64,000 nucleotides of DNA from Ensifer oleiphilus (GCF_013371465.1 NZ_JABWDU010000002.1:723666-787665); one strand, 5' to 3'; positions 34,560-44,111 are shown, counted from the stretch's first letter. The notes: a model not told the origin generated them from the sequence alone. Numbers and translations are program-made.

Positions 34560-36080
34560 TCAGGCCGCGCGCCGATAGCCGGACGGGCTGCCGACATGAA
34601 CCTGGGTGGACGTCTTGAACGCCTTCAGCTTTAGCGCGATCTGTTCGGATTCCACCGTCAGCGCCTGGCTTGCGGCATTGGCCTCTTCGACCATGGCAGC
34701 GTTCTGCTGGGTGATCTGGTCCATCTGGCCGATGGCCGTGTTGACCGCCTGCAGGCCGGTTGCCTGTTCTGCCGTGCTGGCGCGGATGTTGCCGAAGACC
34801 GAACTGACCTCGACCACCTGCGAGACGATCTGCTGCAGCGACTGGGCAACCTGGTTGACCGAGTTGACGCCGTCATCCACCTGGCCGCGCGACTTGGCAA
34901 TCAGCCCCTGGATGTCCTTGGCCGCATCGGCGCAGCGCTGGGCGAGCGCCCGCACTTCGGAGGCGACAACGGCAAAGCCCCTGCCCGCTTCGCCGGCGCG
35001 TGCTGCCTCGATGCCGGCGTTGAGCGCCAGAAGGTTGGTCTGGAAGGCGATTTCGTCAATCACGTCTACGATGCGGGCAATACTTGCCGACGACGTCTGG
35101 ATTTCCTGCATCACCTCGATCGCATGCGTGACGACCTCGCCGCTCCGCTCGGCGTTGGCGCGGGCGGCAATCACCGTCGAGTTCGCCTGATCGGCGCCTT
35201 CGGCCGTCTGCTTGACCGTCCGTGTCACCTGCTCCACGGCAGCGGCGGTTTCTTCAAGGTTTGCCGCCTGCCGTTCGGTGCGCTTGGCGAGATCGTCGGC
35301 GGCTGCCGCAATCTCCTTGGCGCTGAGATGGATCTGGCTGGCGCCGGCCTCGATGCCGCCGATCGCGCGGGCAAGCTCGCTGATCGCGTGGTTGAAGTGT
35401 TCGCCGAGTTCTTCGTAGGCAACAGGCAGGTCCGCGGCGATGCGCGCCGTCAGGTCGCCGTCGGAGATCTTCTTCAGCGCAACACCGAAGGTCTCGCTGA
35501 CGAGCTTGCGTTCGGTTGCCAGCACCTCTTCCTGAACCGCGCGCTGCTTGGTGACGTCGGAAGCGTCCATGTAAACCGAGATCGACAGGTCCATGTCGAG
35601 GAACATGCCCTTGACGAGGCTCGACAGCATCGCGCTCATCTCTTCCGCCGAAGTCGCCTGGCGCGAGAACAGGCCGCCCTTCGGCCAATGCGCCTTGACG
35701 ATCTCGGTGATCAGATGCTCGGCGATCAGCGCGTAGCCGCCGATATACCAGCGCGGCTCAAGCCCAATGCGGGCATGCACCTGGCCGATGGTGCGCACCT
35801 TCGCACCGTATTCGTCGTTGAAATTGCCGTCGGCGATATTAGCCCAGTGGCCGACCTGCGCGCCCTTGGCGCGGTTGATATGCGCGTCCGACGAGAAGAA
35901 GCGGTTCGTTTCCGGTGTCTTCTTCACCCGGGCGTAGAACTTGTCGAGCGCCGGCGCCATTTCCTTATCCAGGATCGGCTTCAGGGTCTTCAGGCTCGCC
36001 TTGGCCGCATCATCAAGCGCCATGAAATTAAGACGACCGGCAATGTCTTCCTTGCCGGCAGCGACGTGTTCCGTTTTCAT
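34560..36080 (-). CDS. soluble globin-coupled chemoreceptor (methyl-accepting protein, IcpA-like)
   Basis: 506 residues from the ATG at 36080 (GGGAAG upstream). The N-terminal protoglobin sensor domain (about 15-175) includes [26 protein letters not shown] and [15 protein letters not shown] with the proximal-His region. A HAMP-like segment ([10 protein letters not shown]) and an MCP signalling domain follow, with the conserved hairpin tip [33 protein letters not shown]. There is no membrane segment. It probably senses oxygen through haem and signals to CheA from the cytoplasm. An orphan ParA gene lies just upstream. Confidence 0.92.
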   Translation of the reverse strand: MKTEHVAAGKEDIAGRLNFMALDDAAKASLKTLKPILDKEMAPALDKFYARVKKTPETNRFFSSDAHINRAKGAQVGHWANIADGNFNDEYGAKVRTIGQVHARIGLEPRWYIGGYALIAEHLITEIVKAHWPKGGLFSRQATSAEEMSAMLSSLVKGMFLDMDLSISVYMDASDVTKQRAVQEEVLATERKLVSETFGVALKKISDGDLTARIAADLPVAYEELGEHFNHAISELARAIGGIEAGASQIHLSAKEIAAAADDLAKRTERQAANLEETAAAVEQVTRTVKQTAEGADQANSTVIAARANAERSGEVVTHAIEVMQEIQTSSASIARIVDVIDEIAFQTNLLALNAGIEAARAGEAGRGFAVVASEVRALAQRCADAAKDIQGLIAKSRGQVDDGVNSVNQVAQSLQQIVSQVVEVSSVFGNIRASTAEQATGLQAVNTAIGQMDQITQQNAAMVEEANAASQALTVESEQIALKLKAFKTSTQVHVGSPSGYRRAA

Positions 36081-36295
36081 GCGCGACTTCCCTGCATGCT
36101 CTTGCTGGATCATGGAAGCGGGACGGGAGACCGGGCGAACGAGGTCACATCCACAATCCTTACCGCAATCATGGCGGCTACCTGCACCTCGGCAAACCGC
36201 CATCAGGTACAATCACTTTCCATCAGTACACGTATAAGCCCATGGTAAAGGAAGCCTTACGGGAAACAGCCAATTCGAGTGGTCGCCACGCGATT

Positions 36296-36327
36296 CAACC
36301 GGAATTGACGAACATCAATTCCGGTTG
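36296..36327. terminator. 12-bp perfect inverted repeat between parA-like and receptor genes
   Basis: CAACCGGAATTG (36296-36307) and CAATTCCGGTTG (36316-36327) with an 8-nt loop, 30 nt after the parA-like stop on the minus strand. There is no T-run on the minus strand, so termination may be partial and allow read-through into the receptor gene. Confidence 0.45.
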
Positions 36328-36356
36328 TGATAGTTTTCAGAACGGGTGGTGCTTGG

Positions 36357-37076
36357 TCAGGCCGCGCGTCGCGAAGCCCAGGATGGCGCACGCGAAGCCC
36401 AGGAGCGCCGCGCCTTGATCGGCGTCAGGGCCTGCACTTCCTTGGCAAGGGCAATCGCATTTTCGCGCGCCTTGTCGAGGTTGCTGACGCGGGTCTCGTC
36501 CATCGACTGCAGCGTTCCACCACAGTCGAAGATTTCGCGATAGGCAACGCGTTCGACGATCGGCGTGTCGAGCACCGAGACACCGCGAGAGGCAAGCAGC
36601 GTCTTGATGGTCTGCAGCGCCCGCGTCGTCACCAGCGAATTGACGCGGGTGAGCACGACCGAATGGTTGATGCGAACCCGGGCCCTCTCCTCGATCTGGC
36701 GGATAAGTTCGAGGATCTGCACGGCACCGCGCGCGTCCATGGCACAGCCCTGAACCGGGATCAGCACCTGGTCGGAAAGGGCCAGCGCCAGCGCGACGAT
36801 CTGGTCCTTGGCGCCGGCGAGGTCGATGATGATGTAATCGGCCTCTTCCTTCATTTCCCGAATATGACATTCCAGCGATGCCGGGGTGATATGGGAGATG
36901 ACAGAGAGATTGGCGATCTGGCCGGAGACTTCCGCCCAGCTGGTGATCCAACGCTGCGGATCAGCATCGAGAACCACGACGCGGTGTCCCTGTCTTGCCA
37001 GTTCCGTCGACAGGATCAGCGCCGCCGTCGTCTTGCCCGCGCCGCCCTTTGCATTGGCGAAAGTGATGACCGCCAT
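36357..37076 (-). CDS. orphan ParA-family ATPase
   Basis: 239 residues from the ATG at 37076 (GAGGAATAAG upstream). MAVITFANAKGGAGKTTAAL has the deviant Walker A (KGGxGKT) of ParA/MinD ATPases; VVVLDADPQRWITSW and ADYIIIDLAGAKDQ follow. There is no ParB or parS candidate nearby and no N-terminal DNA-binding domain, so it is a short orphan ParA. The C-terminus carries a 21-bp direct duplication (SWASRAP/SWASRRA). It precedes a soluble chemoreceptor gene in the same orientation, an arrangement reminiscent of ppfA-tlpT in Rhodobacter. Confidence 0.85.
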   Translation of the reverse strand: MAVITFANAKGGAGKTTAALILSTELARQGHRVVVLDADPQRWITSWAEVSGQIANLSVISHITPASLECHIREMKEEADYIIIDLAGAKDQIVALALALSDQVLIPVQGCAMDARGAVQILELIRQIEERARVRINHSVVLTRVNSLVTTRALQTIKTLLASRGVSVLDTPIVERVAYREIFDCGGTLQSMDETRVSNLDKARENAIALAKEVQALTPIKARRSWASRAPSWASRRAA

Positions 37077-37234
37077 CTTATTCCTCATTCTATCCTGTGT
37101 TCCCGCGCCCTGCCCGACCGAGCGTTCGGCCGGCCATTGCCGCTTAATAGAACCTTTCAGAACATGGTTAACGAATTGGAAATTTTCGCTGGCAAAGATT
37201 AACACCACCCTGCCCAATCCGCGGGCAGGACACG

Positions 37235-37265
37235 AAAAAGCCCGGAAACTGGGGGTTTCCGGGCT
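37235..37265 (-). terminator. rho-independent terminator of the ADH operon
   Basis: AGCCCGGAAAC (37239-37249) pairs perfectly with GTTTCCGGGCT (37255-37265), loop 5 nt. On the minus strand five Ts (37239-37235) follow. It lies 46 bp after the ADH stop and before the parA-like gene, separating the two transcription units. Confidence 0.88.
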
Positions 37266-37310
37266 CGAAGAAAATTAACACTCAGAGGCTTCTGGGCAAT
37301 GCACCCGTGC

Positions 37311-38456
37311 TCAGATGCATTCCCTGAACAGTTTCTTGGCCGCATCGAGCGTCAGCTCGACCGGGTTGCCGCCGGCGGTCGGATCGACGATCGCCATTTC
37401 CGACATCTCGTCGATACGGTCGGTGCCGACGCCGAGTGCGGAAAGCTTGTCGGGAACGCCGAGTTCCTCGCGCAGCTTCAAGACATAATCGTAGAAGCCG
37501 TCGAAGCCGCCTGAGATGCCGAGATAGGCCGCCGCCCGCACGATCTTGTCCTCGATCGCCGAGCGGTTGAAGCGCAGCACCGGCGGCATCACCACGGCGT
37601 TCGTCATGCCGTGATGGGTGTTGTAGATCGCGCCGACCGGATGGGAGAGCGAGTGGATGGCGCCGAGCCCCTTCTGGAAGGCCACAGCCCCCATGGCCGC
37701 CGCACTCATCATGTTGGCGCGGGCTTCGATATCGGTGCCGTCCTTGTAGGCGCGCGGCAGGTATTCCTTGACCAGCCGCATGCCCTCGAGCGCGATGCCG
37801 GCCGACATCGGGTGGTAGAACGGCGAGGAATAGGCTTCCAGGCAATGGGCAAAGGCGTCCATGCCGGTGCCAGCGGTGATCACTCTGGGCATGCCGACCG
37901 TCAGTTCCGGATCGCAGATGGTGACGGCGGGCAGGAACTTCGGATGGAAGATCACTTTCTTGACGTGGCTGGCCGAATTGGTGATGACGCTGGCGCGGCC
38001 GACTTCCGAGCCGGTGCCCGCCGTCGTCGGCACAGCGACGATCGGCGCGATGCCCTCGACGCTGGCACGCGTCCACCAGTCGCCGACATCCTCGAAGTCC
38101 CAGACCGGCCGCGTCTGCCCGGCCATGAAGGCCACGCATTTGCCAAGGTCGAGGCCGGAGCCACCGCCGAAGGCGACGACGCCGTCATGGCCGCCATCCT
38201 TGAAGGCCTTGACGCCGGCGGCCAGGTTGACGTCGTTCGGGTTCGGATCGACGTCGGCGAAGATCGCCCGGCCAAGGCCGTTGGCCTCGAGGATATCGAG
38301 CGCATTCTGCGTGATCGCCATCGGCGCCAGGCCACGGTCGGTGATCAAAAGCGGCTTCTTCATGCCGGCCGCCTTGCAGTGGTCGGCAAGCTCCTTGATC
38401 CGGCCGGCGCCAAACTTGATGGCGGTCGGATAGCTCCAGTTCGCGGTGATCGTCAT
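37311..38456 (-). CDS. iron-containing (type III) alcohol dehydrogenase
   Basis: 381 residues. Fe-ADH features: GGGSGLDLGKCVAF, PTTAGTGSEVGRASVIT, metal ligands in GMDAFAHCLEAYSSPFYHP and HSLSHPVGAIYNTHHGMTNA. It oxidises an alcohol to an aldehyde with NAD(P). The start overlaps the ALDH stop by 4 bp, so the aldehyde formed is probably passed to that enzyme. Last gene of the minus-strand cluster; a strong terminator follows. Confidence 0.92.
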   Translation of the reverse strand: MTITANWSYPTAIKFGAGRIKELADHCKAAGMKKPLLITDRGLAPMAITQNALDILEANGLGRAIFADVDPNPNDVNLAAGVKAFKDGGHDGVVAFGGGSGLDLGKCVAFMAGQTRPVWDFEDVGDWWTRASVEGIAPIVAVPTTAGTGSEVGRASVITNSASHVKKVIFHPKFLPAVTICDPELTVGMPRVITAGTGMDAFAHCLEAYSSPFYHPMSAGIALEGMRLVKEYLPRAYKDGTDIEARANMMSAAAMGAVAFQKGLGAIHSLSHPVGAIYNTHHGMTNAVVMPPVLRFNRSAIEDKIVRAAAYLGISGGFDGFYDYVLKLREELGVPDKLSALGVGTDRIDEMSEMAIVDPTAGGNPVELTLDAAKKLFRECI

Positions 38457-39838
38457 GCTGTGACTTTCTTCAGATGGTAGGATTTCGGGCGGGTAAGGTT
38501 CTGGAAGCCGATGACCGAAAGCGAGCCGCCGCGGCCGGTTTCCTTGACGCCGGTCCAGCAGAGCGCCGGATCGAGATAGTCGGCGCGGTTCATGAACACG
38601 GTGCCGGTCTCAAGGTCACGGCCGATGCGCGAGGCGCGGTCCGCATCCTTGGTCCACAGCGACACCGTCAGCCCGTACTGGCAATCGTTCATCAGCTCGA
38701 TCGCCTGGCTGTCGCTCTTCACCTTCATGATGCCGACGGCAGGCCCGAACGTTTCCTCGCGCATGAAGGCCATGGAGTGGTCGACGTCGACCAGCACCTG
38801 CGGCGCGAGATAAGCGCCGCCATCGTCCTGCGGGAACAGTTTCGGATCGACCAACGCCTTGGCGCCCTTGGCCAACGCATCGGCGATCTGCTCGCGAACG
38901 GTCGCGGCAAACCGCTTGTGCGCCATCGGGCCAAGCGTCGTTTCCGGATCAAGCGGATTGCCGAGCTTGTAGTTCGATACCCAGGCGACCGACTTCTCGA
39001 CGAAGGCGTCGTAGAGCGATTCATGCACATAGATGCGCTCGATGCCGCAGCAGCACTGGCCGGAGTTGAAAGTTGCGCCATCCATCAGGGTGTCGACCGC
39101 CGCATCGAGATCGGCGTCTTCCATGACATAGCCCGGATCCTTGCCGCCGAGTTCAAGGCCAAGGCCGGTGAAGGTGCCGGCAGCCGCGCGCTCGATCGAC
39201 CGGCCACCTTCGACCGAACCGGTGAAGTTGATGAAGTCGAAACTTTTCGCCGCAATCAGCGCCGCCGTCGTCTCGTGGTCGAGGAAGACGTTCTGGAACA
39301 CGTCGGCCGGAACGCCCGCCTCGACGAAGGCGCGCACCATGCGCTCGCCGACGAGGATCGTCTGGCTGGCATGCTTGATGATGACGGTGTTGCCGGCCAT
39401 CAGCGCCGGCGCGACCGTGTTGATCGCGGTCATGTAAGGATAGTTCCACGGCGCGATGACGAAGACGACGCCATGCGGCTCGCGCTCGATGCGACGGCCG
39501 AAGCGGTCGCTGTCTTCGACCAGGATCGGCTGCAGCGCGTCGGCGGCAATCGACGCGACATAGTTCGAGCGCTCGTTGAAGCCCTTGAACTCGCCGCCGT
39601 AGCGCACCGGCCGGCCCATCTGCCAGGCCAGTTCCGGCACGACCTCGTCGACCATCTCGTTGAGACGGGCGACACCGGCCAGCACCAGATTGACGCGCTC
39701 GTCCAGCGGACGGCGGGCCCAAGCCTTCTGCGCCTGACGGGCACGCGAAACCACCTGCTTGGCCATATCCAGCGGCAGCGCCGGGCGTTCCGCGTAGACC
39801 TCGCCATTCACGGGCGAAATGCACTTGATCATGCTCAT
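38453..39838 (-). CDS. NAD(P)-dependent aldehyde dehydrogenase, succinate-semialdehyde-dehydrogenase-like
   Basis: 461 residues; GGAAG before the ATG. Motifs: WNYPYMTAINTVAPALMAGNT, FTGSVEGGRSI, catalytic Glu in LELGGKDPGYV and catalytic Cys in FNSGQCCCGIERIYVH. GabD/PuuC-type. Between the ligase and ADH genes it would oxidise an amino- or gamma-glutamylamino-aldehyde. A palindromic repeat separates it from the upstream ligase gene. Confidence 0.92.
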   Translation of the reverse strand: MSMIKCISPVNGEVYAERPALPLDMAKQVVSRARQAQKAWARRPLDERVNLVLAGVARLNEMVDEVVPELAWQMGRPVRYGGEFKGFNERSNYVASIAADALQPILVEDSDRFGRRIEREPHGVVFVIAPWNYPYMTAINTVAPALMAGNTVIIKHASQTILVGERMVRAFVEAGVPADVFQNVFLDHETTAALIAAKSFDFINFTGSVEGGRSIERAAAGTFTGLGLELGGKDPGYVMEDADLDAAVDTLMDGATFNSGQCCCGIERIYVHESLYDAFVEKSVAWVSNYKLGNPLDPETTLGPMAHKRFAATVREQIADALAKGAKALVDPKLFPQDDGGAYLAPQVLVDVDHSMAFMREETFGPAVGIMKVKSDSQAIELMNDCQYGLTVSLWTKDADRASRIGRDLETGTVFMNRADYLDPALCWTGVKETGRGGSLSVIGFQNLTRPKSYHLKKVTA

Positions 39839-39887
39839 GATCGTCTTCCTGTTTGTTCCATCGGATTTCTCGTTCGGTGCTGCGGCC

Positions 39888-40027
39888 GCCCCTCATCCGG
39901 CCTGCCGGCCACCTTCTCCCCGCAAGCGGGGCGAAGGAAATATGCCGCGCCGTTGCTCCCACCCAAGCCCGATTCGCAGGGCAGGTCCCCTCTCCCCGCA
40001 GGCGGGGAGAGGGTTAGGGTGAGGGGC
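39888..40027. repeat. 140-bp palindromic repeat, copy 1
   Basis: The ends are GCCCCTCATCC and its near-mirror GTGAGGGGC. Inside are CACCTTCTCCCCGC and GCGGGGAGAGGGTTAGGGT. The same outer parts occur at 50112-50299 around a different centre. It lies between the ligase and ALDH genes, so the operon mRNA carries it as a large hairpin. Confidence 0.85.
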
Positions 40028-40043
40028 AAATTCCGCGCCCTCC

Positions 40044-41408
40044 TTACGCTCTTTCAAAGCCGCGTGCGACCTCCCAATCGGTGACGCGGCGGTCGTACTC
40101 TTCCTGTTCCCACTCGGCCGCGCGCACATAGTGGTCGATGACCTCGTCACCGAAGGCTTCACGCAGCATCTTGGAGCCGGTCAGCGCTTCGGTCGCCGCC
40201 CGCAAGGTACGCGGAATCTCGCGCACGTCCTTGCCGCCATAGGCATCGCCGACGAAGGGCGCTTCCAGCTCCATCTTGCCTTCGATACCGGAAATGCCGG
40301 CGGCGAGCAAAGCCGCGAAAGCGAGATAGGGGTTGAGGTCGGAGCCGCCGACGCGGCACTCGATGCGGATCCCCTTGGTGTCCTCGCCGCACAGGCGGTA
40401 ACCGGCGGTGCGGTTGTCCTTGCTCCAGACGGCCTTGGTCGGGGCGAAGGTGCCGGCCATGAAGCGCTTGTAGGAATTGATGTAGGGCGCGAGGAAATAG
40501 GTGATTTCGCTGGCGTGGCTCAAGAGACCGGCCACATATTGGCGCATCTGCTCCGACATGCCGTATTTGCCGTCCTTGTCGAAGAATTTCGGCGTCTTGC
40601 CGTCGGCGCTCCACAGCGATTGGTGGATATGCGAGGAAGAGCCGGCAGCCTGATAATTCCACTTGGCAAGGAAGGTGATCGCCTTGCCCCGCGACCAGGC
40701 GATTTCCTTGCAGCCGTTCTTGATGATGGCGTGCCGGTCGGCCATCGTTAGCGCGTCGGCGTAACGCACGTTGATTTCTTCCTGGCCGGCGGACGCCTCG
40801 CCCTTGGAATTCTCGACCGGAATGTCGGCGCCTTGCAGGCCGTTGCGGATCGCCCGCATCACATCTTCTTCCTTGGTGGTCTGGAAGATGTGGTAGTCCT
40901 CGTTGTAGCCGCTGACGAGTTGCAGGTCGCGGTAGCCGGACTGGCGCGCGTCGTCATAGGTCTGATCGAAGAGGAAGAATTCGAGTTCGCTCGCCATGAA
41001 GGCCTTGAGGCCCATGGCCTCCAGCCGCGCGATCTGCCTCTTCAGGATGGCGCGCGGCGAATGCGGCACTTCCGCGTGGGTGTGATGGTCCAACATGTCG
41101 CACAGCACAAGGGCCGTGCCTTCGAGCCACGGAATGCGCCGGAGCGTCGAAAGATCAGGCTTCATCGTATAGTCGCCGTAACCTTTATCCCAGCTCGTCG
41201 CCTTGTAGCCCGAGACGGTTTCCATCTCCATGTCGGTTGCCAGCAGGTAGTTGCAGCTATGCGTTTCCTGCCAGGCGCTGTCGACGAAATATTGCGCGTG
41301 GAAGCGCTTGCCCATCAGCCGGCCCTGCATGTCGACCTGGCAGGCGAGAACCGTATCGATGCGGCCGGCGGCGACATCCTCTTTCAATTGCTCAAACGAA
41401 TAGCTCAT
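40044..41408 (-). CDS. glutamine-synthetase-family ligase, probable gamma-glutamyl-amine synthetase
   Basis: 454 residues from the ATG at 41408 (GGGA 8 nt before). GS catalytic domain: MASELEFFLFDQ, AGQEEINVRYADAL, GSSSHIHQSLW (ATP/Glu-binding His), NRTAGYRLCGEDTKGIRIECRVGGSDLNPYLAFAALLAAG. The NLYDLP adenylylation-site motif of true GlnA is absent. With a permease, dehydrogenases and an amidohydrolase alongside, it more likely joins glutamate to an amine (as PuuA, IpuC or GlnA4 do) than makes glutamine. The substrate is inferred. Confidence 0.88.
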   Translation of the reverse strand: MSYSFEQLKEDVAAGRIDTVLACQVDMQGRLMGKRFHAQYFVDSAWQETHSCNYLLATDMEMETVSGYKATSWDKGYGDYTMKPDLSTLRRIPWLEGTALVLCDMLDHHTHAEVPHSPRAILKRQIARLEAMGLKAFMASELEFFLFDQTYDDARQSGYRDLQLVSGYNEDYHIFQTTKEEDVMRAIRNGLQGADIPVENSKGEASAGQEEINVRYADALTMADRHAIIKNGCKEIAWSRGKAITFLAKWNYQAAGSSSHIHQSLWSADGKTPKFFDKDGKYGMSEQMRQYVAGLLSHASEITYFLAPYINSYKRFMAGTFAPTKAVWSKDNRTAGYRLCGEDTKGIRIECRVGGSDLNPYLAFAALLAAGISGIEGKMELEAPFVGDAYGGKDVREIPRTLRAATEALTGSKMLREAFGDEVIDHYVRAAEWEQEEYDRRVTDWEVARGFERA

Positions 41409-41452
41409 CAAATTCATCCCATGTTTCGGCAAGCAGCCGTTCCCGTGGCCGC

Positions 41453-41488
41453 AAAAAGAAAGGCGGAAGCTGCAGATGCGCTCCCGCC
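41453..41488 (-). terminator. intra-cluster terminator between permease and ligase genes
   Basis: On the minus strand GGCGGGAGC (41488-41480) pairs with GCTTCCGCC (41470-41462), nine pairs with one G-U, then TTCTTTTT (41460-41453). It lies 15 nt after the permease stop and ~45 bp before the ligase start. It should lower expression of ligase-ALDH-ADH relative to hydrolase-permease, unless those have their own promoter. Confidence 0.8.
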
Positions 41489-41502
41489 CATTTTATTATT
41501 GC

Positions 41503-43050
41503 TTAGACTTGGCCGACTGCCTTTTCGGCTGCGGCGATTTCCGCCTGGCGGCGGGCCACTTCGTCGCCGATCGGCGGGCCGCGGAAGCGGCGGTTTTCCA
41601 GACCGAACCAGATGATCGCGGTCAGCACCAGGAAGCCGACGGTGATGTAGAGCGCCCAGTCGTTCGGCGGCTGGATGCCGAGAACGAAGATCAGCGCCAT
41701 GGCGATAATCGAGAGCACGGCAAAGATCTTGAACATACCCTCGCCCAGGTTCCACGGGCCCATCTTGTCCCACTTCGACGTGCCCCAGGCGAAGAGGCCG
41801 AGCGTGATCGGGATCGCGAAGGAGAAGAACAGGAAGATGACCGTGCACGACACGACGATCGTGTAAACGGGCGTCTCGCCGATCGCGACCAGCGACGAAC
41901 CCCAGACGAAGAGCACGGCGAGGATCGAACCGGTCCAGATTGCTGCCACCGGCGTGCGGTAGGTCGGGCTTACCTTGGCAAGCGCCTTGGAGGCCGGCAG
42001 ACCGCCGTCACGCGAGAAGGCGAAGATCATGCGCGAGACCGAGGTCACGGTTGCCAGGCCGCACAGCCACTGGCTGACGAGGATGGCGAGGTAGAGCACG
42101 TCCTTCATCACAGGGTGGACCTGTGCGTCCATCGCCCAGAAGAACACGTTCCAGCCCTGCTTGGCGGCTTCGTCCATGTTCGGGATCATCAGTACGAACG
42201 AGCACAGCATAATGTAGCCGAACAGCGCCGACCACAGCACCGACGAAACCATGCCGCGCGGCACGGATTCTGCCGCTTTCACGGTTTCTTCCGAGGTGTG
42301 CGCCGATGCGTCGTAGCCGGTGATCGTATAGATCGGCAGCAGCAGGCCGAGCAGGAAGACCCAGGTGCCCGAGGTCGCGGGCCACACGTTGCCACCCGTC
42401 TCCCCGGAATAGTTGGAGAAGGTGAAGAGGCGGGCGATGTCGTAGCTGTCGGCCACGGCAAGGCACACGCCCGCAAGCAGGATCGACGTCGCAAAGATCA
42501 GGTAGCCCGAGAAGTCGGTGAGCTTGGCCGTCAAGCCGATGCCCATGTGGTTTACCAGCGCTTGGGCGCCGGTGATGACAGCCAGGAAGATGATCCGCGT
42601 GAGCGTCGTATCCGCAAGGCCGAAATACGGCGTGCCGAACGAGCCCATGAAGAAGTAGTAGGTGCCGACATTGATGGCGCCGAGCACAGTAACGAGACCG
42701 AGCAGGTTGAACCAGGCGGTCAGCCAGCCGGTGAATCGGTTGCCGAGGATCGAACCCCAGTGATAGAGCCCGCCGGCGGTCGGATAGGCCGAGCTGATCT
42801 GTGCCATGGCAACGGCAAAGACGAGCGAGATGAAGCAGCCGAGCGGCCAGCCGATGCCGATTGCGGCCCCACCCGCACCCGACGTTGCCTGGGCCAGCGA
42901 ATTGATGCCGCCGGAGAGAATGCAGATGATCGAGAACGAGACCGCGAAGTTCGAGAACCGGCTCATGCGCCGCTCGAGCTCCTGGGCATAGCCCATCGAA
43001 TGCAGGACCTGCATGTCCTGCTTTTTGTCGAGATCACTGTAGTCTGACAT
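41503..43050 (-). CDS. APC-superfamily amino acid / amine permease
   Basis: 515 residues from the ATG at 43050 (GGGGAAG upstream). About twelve membrane helices. The first begins FSNFAVSFSIICILSGGINSL, typical of the APC amino-acid/choline/GABA permease group; TITGYDASAHTSEETVKAA is the conserved segment of that group. It should import the amine or amino acid degraded by its neighbours. Confidence 0.9.
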   Translation of the reverse strand: MSDYSDLDKKQDMQVLHSMGYAQELERRMSRFSNFAVSFSIICILSGGINSLAQATSGAGGAAIGIGWPLGCFISLVFAVAMAQISSAYPTAGGLYHWGSILGNRFTGWLTAWFNLLGLVTVLGAINVGTYYFFMGSFGTPYFGLADTTLTRIIFLAVITGAQALVNHMGIGLTAKLTDFSGYLIFATSILLAGVCLAVADSYDIARLFTFSNYSGETGGNVWPATSGTWVFLLGLLLPIYTITGYDASAHTSEETVKAAESVPRGMVSSVLWSALFGYIMLCSFVLMIPNMDEAAKQGWNVFFWAMDAQVHPVMKDVLYLAILVSQWLCGLATVTSVSRMIFAFSRDGGLPASKALAKVSPTYRTPVAAIWTGSILAVLFVWGSSLVAIGETPVYTIVVSCTVIFLFFSFAIPITLGLFAWGTSKWDKMGPWNLGEGMFKIFAVLSIIAMALIFVLGIQPPNDWALYITVGFLVLTAIIWFGLENRRFRGPPIGDEVARRQAEIAAAEKAVGQV

Positions 43051-43162
43051 TGTTCTTCCCCTGATTTCTTCAGACCCGGCCGCCCCATTGCGGCAGGATC
43101 CCATCACTACCCGCCCCGGCAAGCCGGAACGGGACCGCGGCAAAGCCGCTCCCCAGGGTCTT

Positions 43163-43945
43163 TTATTGTGCTGAAAGTGCTGCCACGCCTTGGCTGAGCA
43201 GCCCTTCCAGATAATCGGCCATGACCCTCTGGCCGATCTCGTTTCGAATGAGATCGTTACGGATCTCGATCATCACATTCGGCAATCCGTTGTGGACGCC
43301 GTATTCGATCAGGCTATGCGTGACACCATCGGCCGGCCCGTAAGGCTCGTTGCGGCGGATGTCATAGGCAACCTTGCCCTTGGTTGCGAAGGTCAGCATC
43401 TGGTCGGCGAGCCGGCTGTCGGCGTCATGCAATATGCCGACCTCGACGGAACGCGGCTTGCCGAAATAGACGGGTGTGAACGAGTGCATGGTGACGACCA
43501 CGGGCGGCTTGCCCTTGGCCTTGCGCTCGGTGACGAACCGGCTGACGGCATCGTGAAACGGCAGGTAGATCTCGTCGACACGCGCCTGCCGCTCGTCCTC
43601 CGCCAAATCGCGGTTACCGGGAACCTCGAAGACTTCGCTGACGGCAGGCATGGCGCCGTCGGCCTCCGGTGGACGGTTGCAATCATAGGCGAGGCGCGAG
43701 AAGCGCTGGTAGATCAGCGCCGCATCGAGCTTGCGCGACAGGAGCTCGGCAACGGCGAGCGCCCCCGGATCCCAGGCAATGTGGCTTTCGAGCGCCTGCT
43801 GCGAGAGGCCGAGCGAACCCAGCCGCTCGGGCACCCGGCGCGACGCGTGCTCGCAAACGAGAACGATTTCGCCTCTGCCGGCCGCATTCTCGATTGCAAC
43901 CGGATCGCCGTCTGTATCGGTCAAAAGTCGCGTCAACACCGGCAT
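43163..43945 (-). CDS. N-formylglutamate-amidohydrolase-family enzyme
   Basis: 260 residues, PF05013-like. Motifs: VLVCEHASRRVPERLG, HIAWDPGALAVAELL, DCNRPP, VVTMHSFTPVYFGKPR, and PNVMIEIRNDLI near the end. The family hydrolyses N-acyl-glutamates (HutG) and related gamma- or alpha-linked compounds. There are no hut genes here. First gene of the cluster, directly divergent from the RpiR regulator; it could release glutamate from a gamma-glutamyl product. Confidence 0.87.
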   Translation of the reverse strand: MPVLTRLLTDTDGDPVAIENAAGRGEIVLVCEHASRRVPERLGSLGLSQQALESHIAWDPGALAVAELLSRKLDAALIYQRFSRLAYDCNRPPEADGAMPAVSEVFEVPGNRDLAEDERQARVDEIYLPFHDAVSRFVTERKAKGKPPVVVTMHSFTPVYFGKPRSVEVGILHDADSRLADQMLTFATKGKVAYDIRRNEPYGPADGVTHSLIEYGVHNGLPNVMIEIRNDLIRNEIGQRVMADYLEGLLSQGVAALSAQ

Positions 43946-44003
43946 CCCCTCTTGCCCCGTTAGACGTTCATTAATGAAAAGATTTGTTCAGAGATTAGCC
44001 AGT

Positions 44004-44098
44004 GTCAATCGAAATCTGAAACGATCTCTTCAAAATTGCGATTGACTCCAATTGTGACAGCGATGTTTAATCTGTCACAAACTGGCATTAGACCAGTT
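44004..44098. promoter_or_regulatory. operator region of the hydrolase/RpiR divergon
   Basis: Three inverted repeats lie in the 166-bp gap. GTCAATCG (44004-44011) with CGATTGAC (44039-44046). TTGTGACA (44052-44059) with TGTCACAA (44073-44080), half-site centres 21 bp apart, two helical turns. AACTGG (44080-44085) with CCAGTT (44093-44098). The second is the best candidate for the RpiR dimer site and would control both directions. Confidence 0.6.
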
Positions 44099-44111
44099 CA
44101 GGGGAACCGAT

